DNA of 44,893 bases, taken from Nitrospira sp. (GTDB lineage Bacteria; Nitrospirota; Nitrospiria; Nitrospirales; Nitrospiraceae). Below are positions 41,854-44,893 of the stretch, piece by piece (position 1 is the first letter of the stretch; every line of letters begins with the position of its first letter). A model generated the notes under the pieces. It was not told the origin of the DNA. It saw nothing but the letters and a program-made list of their open reading frames with translations, and searched no databases. The stretch spans positions 1-44,893 of the forward strand of contig JADLEJ010000063.1 of NCBI GenBank assembly GCA_020846195.1, in the 5' to 3' direction. A program made the translations under genes and the position numbers.

Positions 41854-43098
41854 ATGACACTGATTGAAACGATCACCATCCTCATCTGCCTCTCCGCGGG
41901 ATTCAGCTACCTCAACCACCGATATATTAAGCTGCCCCTGACAATCGGACTGATGGCCATCGCGCTGGCCATGTCACTCGGGCTGTTGCTCCTGGGCAAG
42001 CTGGGGATCGGCGTCGACGTCGCGGCCCAAAGCTTTGTCCGCAGCATCGACTTCGACGAAACGCTGATGCACGGCATGCTCGGGCTGCTCCTCTTCGCCG
42101 GCGCGCTCCACATCAACCTGGACGACTTGCTGGAACAGAAATGGTTCATCGGCACACTGGCCTGCCTCGGCGTCCTCGTCTCAACCGCCATCGTCGGACT
42201 GTCCGTCTATCTGGTGCTCGGATGGATCGGCTATCCAATTCCGCTGATCGGCTGTTTTCTCTTCGGCGCGCTGATCTCGCCGACAGATCCGATTGCGGTG
42301 CTGAGCATCCTCAAGAAAGTTCGCGCACCGAAGCAGCTGGAGATCAAGATCGCCGGTGAGTCGTTGTTCAACGATGGGGTAGGCGTCGCCGTGTTTTTGG
42401 TCCTGTTAGGTGTCGCCGAGACAGGGCAGGCGACTCCTGGAATGATAGCGATGCTGTTTCTCCAGGAAGCGGTCGGCGGCGCGCTGGTCGGACTGGCTAC
42501 TGGGTACCTGGCCTATCGAATGTTGCGATCGATCGACCAACATCATGTCGAAATTCTCATCACCCTCGCGCTGGTCATGGGCGGCTATGCCTTAGCCAAC
42601 GCCATGCACACCTCAGGTCCCATCGCTATGGTCGTCGCCGGATTGCTGATCGGCAATCACGGACGCCACTTCGCCATGACGCAAATGACAAGGGAATATC
42701 TCGACACCTTTTGGGAGCTTATCGACGAACTGTTGAACGCGATCCTCTTCGTGTTGATCGGGCTCGAAGTGCTGGCGCTGGATTTCAGATCCGAATATCT
42801 GACGGCCGGATTGCTGGCCATCCCCTTGGTCTTGCTGGCGCGCTTTATCAGCGTGAGCCTTCCGGTTCAGCTCTTTCGCCTCTTCCAAGAATTCACCGAC
42901 CGTGCAACCCTGATCCTGACCTGGGGCGGCCTGCGAGGCGGCATCTCCGTCGCCATGGCGCTCTCGCTCCCGCAGTCTTCTTACCGCGACGCCATCATCA
43001 CCATGACCTACATCATCGTCGTCTTTTCAATTCTGGTCCAAGGCTTGACCATCGGCCGCATGCTGCAACCGGCCGCCCGCACAGAACCTGCACACTGA
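41854..43098 (+). CDS. CPA1-family Na+/H+ (or K+/H+) antiporter, NhaP-like
   Basis: The 414-residue protein has a dozen hydrophobic segments, among them SLGLLLLGKLGIGVDVA and LLGVAETGQATPGMIAMLFL. The transport motifs ISPTDPIAVLSIL and GESLFNDGVGVAVFLVL (with the paired Asn-Asp of CPA1 exchangers) are clear, as is TWGGLRGGISVAMALSLP near the end. It should exchange cytoplasmic Na+ or K+ for protons. It is shorter than many family members because it lacks a C-terminal regulatory tail. The ~240 bases after it contain no gene that I can support. Confidence 0.93.
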   Translation: MTLIETITILICLSAGFSYLNHRYIKLPLTIGLMAIALAMSLGLLLLGKLGIGVDVAAQSFVRSIDFDETLMHGMLGLLLFAGALHINLDDLLEQKWFIGTLACLGVLVSTAIVGLSVYLVLGWIGYPIPLIGCFLFGALISPTDPIAVLSILKKVRAPKQLEIKIAGESLFNDGVGVAVFLVLLGVAETGQATPGMIAMLFLQEAVGGALVGLATGYLAYRMLRSIDQHHVEILITLALVMGGYALANAMHTSGPIAMVVAGLLIGNHGRHFAMTQMTREYLDTFWELIDELLNAILFVLIGLEVLALDFRSEYLTAGLLAIPLVLLARFISVSLPVQLFRLFQEFTDRATLILTWGGLRGGISVAMALSLPQSSYRDAIITMTYIIVVFSILVQGLTIGRMLQPAARTEPAH

Positions 43099-43273
43099 CC
43101 GCACAGACCCATGCGACCAGGCGCACAAGCCTTAGCCCTTTCAGTAACAGCACGCCGAGCTATTATCTATTCTAGTGGCGGGGAGGCAGTCGCCTGTCTG
43201 TTCGATCCGGTAGACGTTGGCCGAGGCGAAGAACCAGGTCGCAACCTAAATAAGTCAATACGCATGCCTGGCC

Positions 43274-43315
43274 CCAATTGATTGACCCCAATTGAGTGCT
43301 TCCAATTGATTGTAT
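43274..43315 (+). repeat. three-copy 14-base direct repeat
   Basis: CCAATTGA begins at 43274, 43288 and 43302, giving three imperfect 14-base units (CCAATTGATTGACC, CCAATTGAGTGCTT, CCAATTGATTGTAT) with exact period. It lies at the edge of the degraded region, just beyond the 3' end of the FKBP pseudogene. Its role is unknown. Confidence 0.6.
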
Positions 43316-43339
43316 GATCTCACGTCCCTGCTTGATGCG

Positions 43340-44023
43340 TCACGAGCGGGATGGCTCGGCATGGTAGAAATGCCAGATGGGAGTATTGGGATCACGTTGG
43401 GGAATTTCGGAGGCACGACACCTGAACTCACCGTGGTAAATGACCGGAATGAACATGAAGACGGGGATGCAGGATTCGGTGAGGGTGGCCTCAACAATCA
43501 ATTGCTCCTCGCGAACTTTGACGCCCCCTCATTCTTTCCCACTTCGATGAACCAACAAGCAAGTCCCGTAGGGGTTGGGGCCTTTAGAGACGTCTTCGAG
43601 GCAGCCCATGAAACAGACCAAAGAAACAGACCAAACCTGGAGGAATGGTAATCCTTCTCTTTCCCTCGACAGCCATGCCATTCAGACCCAAAATGATTCC
43701 GGTCTGTTGCAAGGTGAGCGCGCCGCTCTTACGCAAGTTATTGTGAATCATGACAGTGCCATTCATCCCATCATAGGCATAGGCGGGGCCTTGATAGGCG
43801 AGAGTCCCATCGGTGTAGCGAACTTCGATGTCAGCGCTGACCTTTCGACCCCAGGCGGCGACGGGGCCGTCGCCAACTTCAGGAACTCTCGCTTGAGCCG
43901 TTCAAAGCCTTTCCGGCTTTCCGACGTGAGCGCGACGGGTTGGAACATCGGTCCGCCTTCATCGATGGTACATCCAGATTGAGCCAGAGCCAAGGCCACC
44001 AAGATCAACGTGCGCTTCAGCAT
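43340..44023 (-). pseudogene. FKBP-type peptidyl-prolyl isomerase lipoprotein, inactivated
   Basis: The start at 44023 follows AGGAGA and gives a signal peptide with a lipobox-like QSGC (MLKRTLILVALALAQSGCT). The frame then breaks near 43898, best explained by one lost base. In a second frame the FKBP core is clear: AAWGRKVSADIEVRYTDGT, GIILGLNGMAVEGKRRITIPP. A 13-base tandem duplication (43610-43635) shifts the frame again; removing one copy restores GLVCFMGCLEDVSKGP, then an in-frame TGA near 43530, and beyond it VREEQLIVEATLTESCIPV to a stop at 43340. With three separate lesions it is very unlikely to make a working enzyme. Intact relatives would sit in the periplasm. Confidence 0.8.
43610..43635. 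repeat. 13-base tandem duplication inside the FKBP pseudogene
   Basis: GAAACAGACCAAA is repeated exactly twice, at 43610-43622 and 43623-43635. Removing one copy restores the reading frame on the minus strand, so the duplication is a frameshift mutation, probably by replication slippage. Confidence 0.9.
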
Positions 44024-44788
44024 AATCTCTCCTTTGGTACCCAAACATAATCCCTGGATCGGAATGCGGTCAACAACTCCGACACTCTCAGAGGAAATGG
44101 TTTCTCTGGTTCAACTGGAGAAAGAAAACGCGGCCAAGCTACTTAAATTTTCAGCGAGTCGTTTCGGCAATGAGGCAGGGGCGATGGCTCACACGCTGAC
44201 GAGTCATAATCTGTGATGCAGGTGCGGGCAATACGTGACATATCGCTACGATGCCGCCGGCAATCTGCATGCGGTCGCACGCAATATACTAAGACTGAAG
44301 AAGAAGGTATGGACTAACCACATGTCAGCGAATAGAATCATGCCGGACCACGCATGGCATGCGATGTATGAGAATGACACATGCCGTACGACAGATTGAA
44401 GTCTGACGGCTATCAGCATATTTACTTTCACCAGGTAACGAAAATTACTTCCACGAATAAGAAGAAGAAAAGATCCTGTCCGAGGAAGTAAGAACTCTGC
44501 CGCTATAGCCTCACAAGTTATTGTTATTACGGCCCATCTCTGATCATGAAAATAATTCACCGACATGCATCTCGGAGGCTAAATATTCTGACAAAGGAGC
44601 GGTCAGAACAAAATCTCATGACAGAGATGCGGCACCTCTTAGATCGCTTTTCAGGCTCTTTTCCTCTCAATATATAAGTCTCAACGTACGTGAGACTCCT
44701 TGGGAATCATAACCGGTTCGTCAGACGCTCAGGAAAATCGTGCCCAGGAACTGTTGACAGGAAGAGGCAGTGGCGAGATAGTCCTCCT
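44024..44788. other. degraded A+T-richer intergenic region
   Basis: About 765 bases between the FKBP pseudogene and the antitoxin remnant have no supported complete gene. Short open frames on both strands (the longest are ~68 and ~106 codons) have no recognisable domain or ribosome-binding site. The only recognisable piece is the Rhs-like scrap near 44226-44275. Base composition is lower in G+C than the core genes. Confidence 0.6.
44226..44275 (+). pseudogene. scrap of an Rhs/YD-repeat gene
   Basis: The plus frame reads GQYVTYRYDAAGNLHAV, matching the YD-repeat signature (YxYDxxGNL) of Rhs proteins for ~16 residues, then loses all similarity. There is no upstream or downstream continuation. 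It is most likely a remnant of a larger deleted gene; chance similarity cannot be fully excluded for so short a piece. Confidence 0.45.
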
Positions 44789-44893
44789 ATGGGAAAGAAG
44801 CAGCGCAATACCCCCAGAAAATATCAGCAAGAGGTTGTCGTATTATCCGAGCGTGATCGCGCCGTCTTTGTCGACGCGCTTGTAAATCCGCCG
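44789..44893 (+). CDS. C-terminal part of a TacA-like (DUF1778) antitoxin, partial and possibly degenerate
   Basis: From ATG 44789 the frame stays open to the window edge. The last ~20 residues, EVVVLSERDRAVFVDALVNP, match the C-terminal antitoxin tail of TacA/DUF1778 proteins. The preceding residues (GKKQRNTPRKYQQ) do not resemble the ribbon-helix-helix domain that should come first, and no good ribosome-binding site is seen, so the 5' part was probably lost. A GNAT-type toxin gene would normally follow beyond the window. Confidence 0.5.
   Translation, partial: MGKKQRNTPRKYQQEVVVLSERDRAVFVDALVNPP

Noticed and set aside
43195..43225. tRNA T-loop-like GTTCGATCC
   Set aside because: The bases on either side do not pair as a T-stem and no acceptor or anticodon stem follows.
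43310..43651. Plus-strand ORF of 113 codons
   Set aside because: It lies antisense to the FKBP pseudogene, where the minus strand carries clear FKBP-type sequence, so it is a shadow.
1..44893. CRISPR array, integrase or intact insertion sequence
   Set aside because: No regularly spaced repeats of CRISPR length and no transposase or integrase motif were found.

Overview
The window looks like chromosome from a Nitrospira-type bacterium (phylum Nitrospirota). This is an inference from gene content and style: moderately high G+C, tightly packed genes with many ATGA overlaps, and a group 2a [NiFe] uptake hydrogenase with a full maturation set of the kind known from hydrogen-oxidising nitrite oxidisers. 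No marker gene in the window proves the genus.

Positions 1-6886 hold core housekeeping genes on the plus strand: yicC (5' cut by the window), gmk, rpoZ, coaBC, a TPR protein, aroQ, efp, accB and accC. At the 3' end of accC a vapBC-type toxin-antitoxin cassette is inserted. It is followed by a second, diverged copy of the last ~80 bp of accC, so the cassette is bracketed by direct repeats. An A+T-richer DUF4279 gene follows. Positions 8472-21000 carry thiE, a convergent SDR-bioD pair, a secreted protein of unknown function, putA, an acyl desaturase, an Fe-S-flavoured operon (mrp, Rieske ferredoxin, two unknown proteins, lipA), a single-domain globin with an unusual leader, and a convergent pgm.

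Positions 21188-38504 are the centrepiece: a hydrogenase island, all on the plus strand. It starts with a sigma-54-dependent HoxA/HupR-like regulator. A good -24/-12 promoter and an upstream inverted repeat precede hupS and hupL. After a strong hairpin come two tandem HiPIP-like four-cysteine proteins and a maturation protease carrying an extra C-terminal domain. Next are a TPR protein, two tiny membrane proteins, a NifU-Rieske fusion and an NHL-repeat protein. The run closes with hypF, hypC, a GmhA-like sugar-phosphate isomerase, hypD, hypE, hypA, hypB and a nickel-transporter-like membrane protein. Together these can make the Fe(CN)2CO cofactor (HypFCDE), insert nickel (HypAB plus importer), cleave HupL (protease) and plausibly pass electrons from a soluble hydrogenase to the membrane (HiPIP-like, Rieske, NHL and membrane proteins). 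HupS lacks a conventional proximal cysteine and the distal histidine, as expected for the Huc-like group 2a enzymes with [3Fe-4S] clusters.

Positions 38556-43098 hold a convergent outer-membrane beta-barrel gene, an MscS-type channel and a NhaP-type antiporter. The last 1.8 kb is gene wreckage: an FKBP-type lipoprotein pseudogene with several lesions, a scrap of an Rhs/YD repeat, and the C-terminal part of a TacA-like (DUF1778) antitoxin running off the end. No tRNA, rRNA, CRISPR array or intact transposase was seen.
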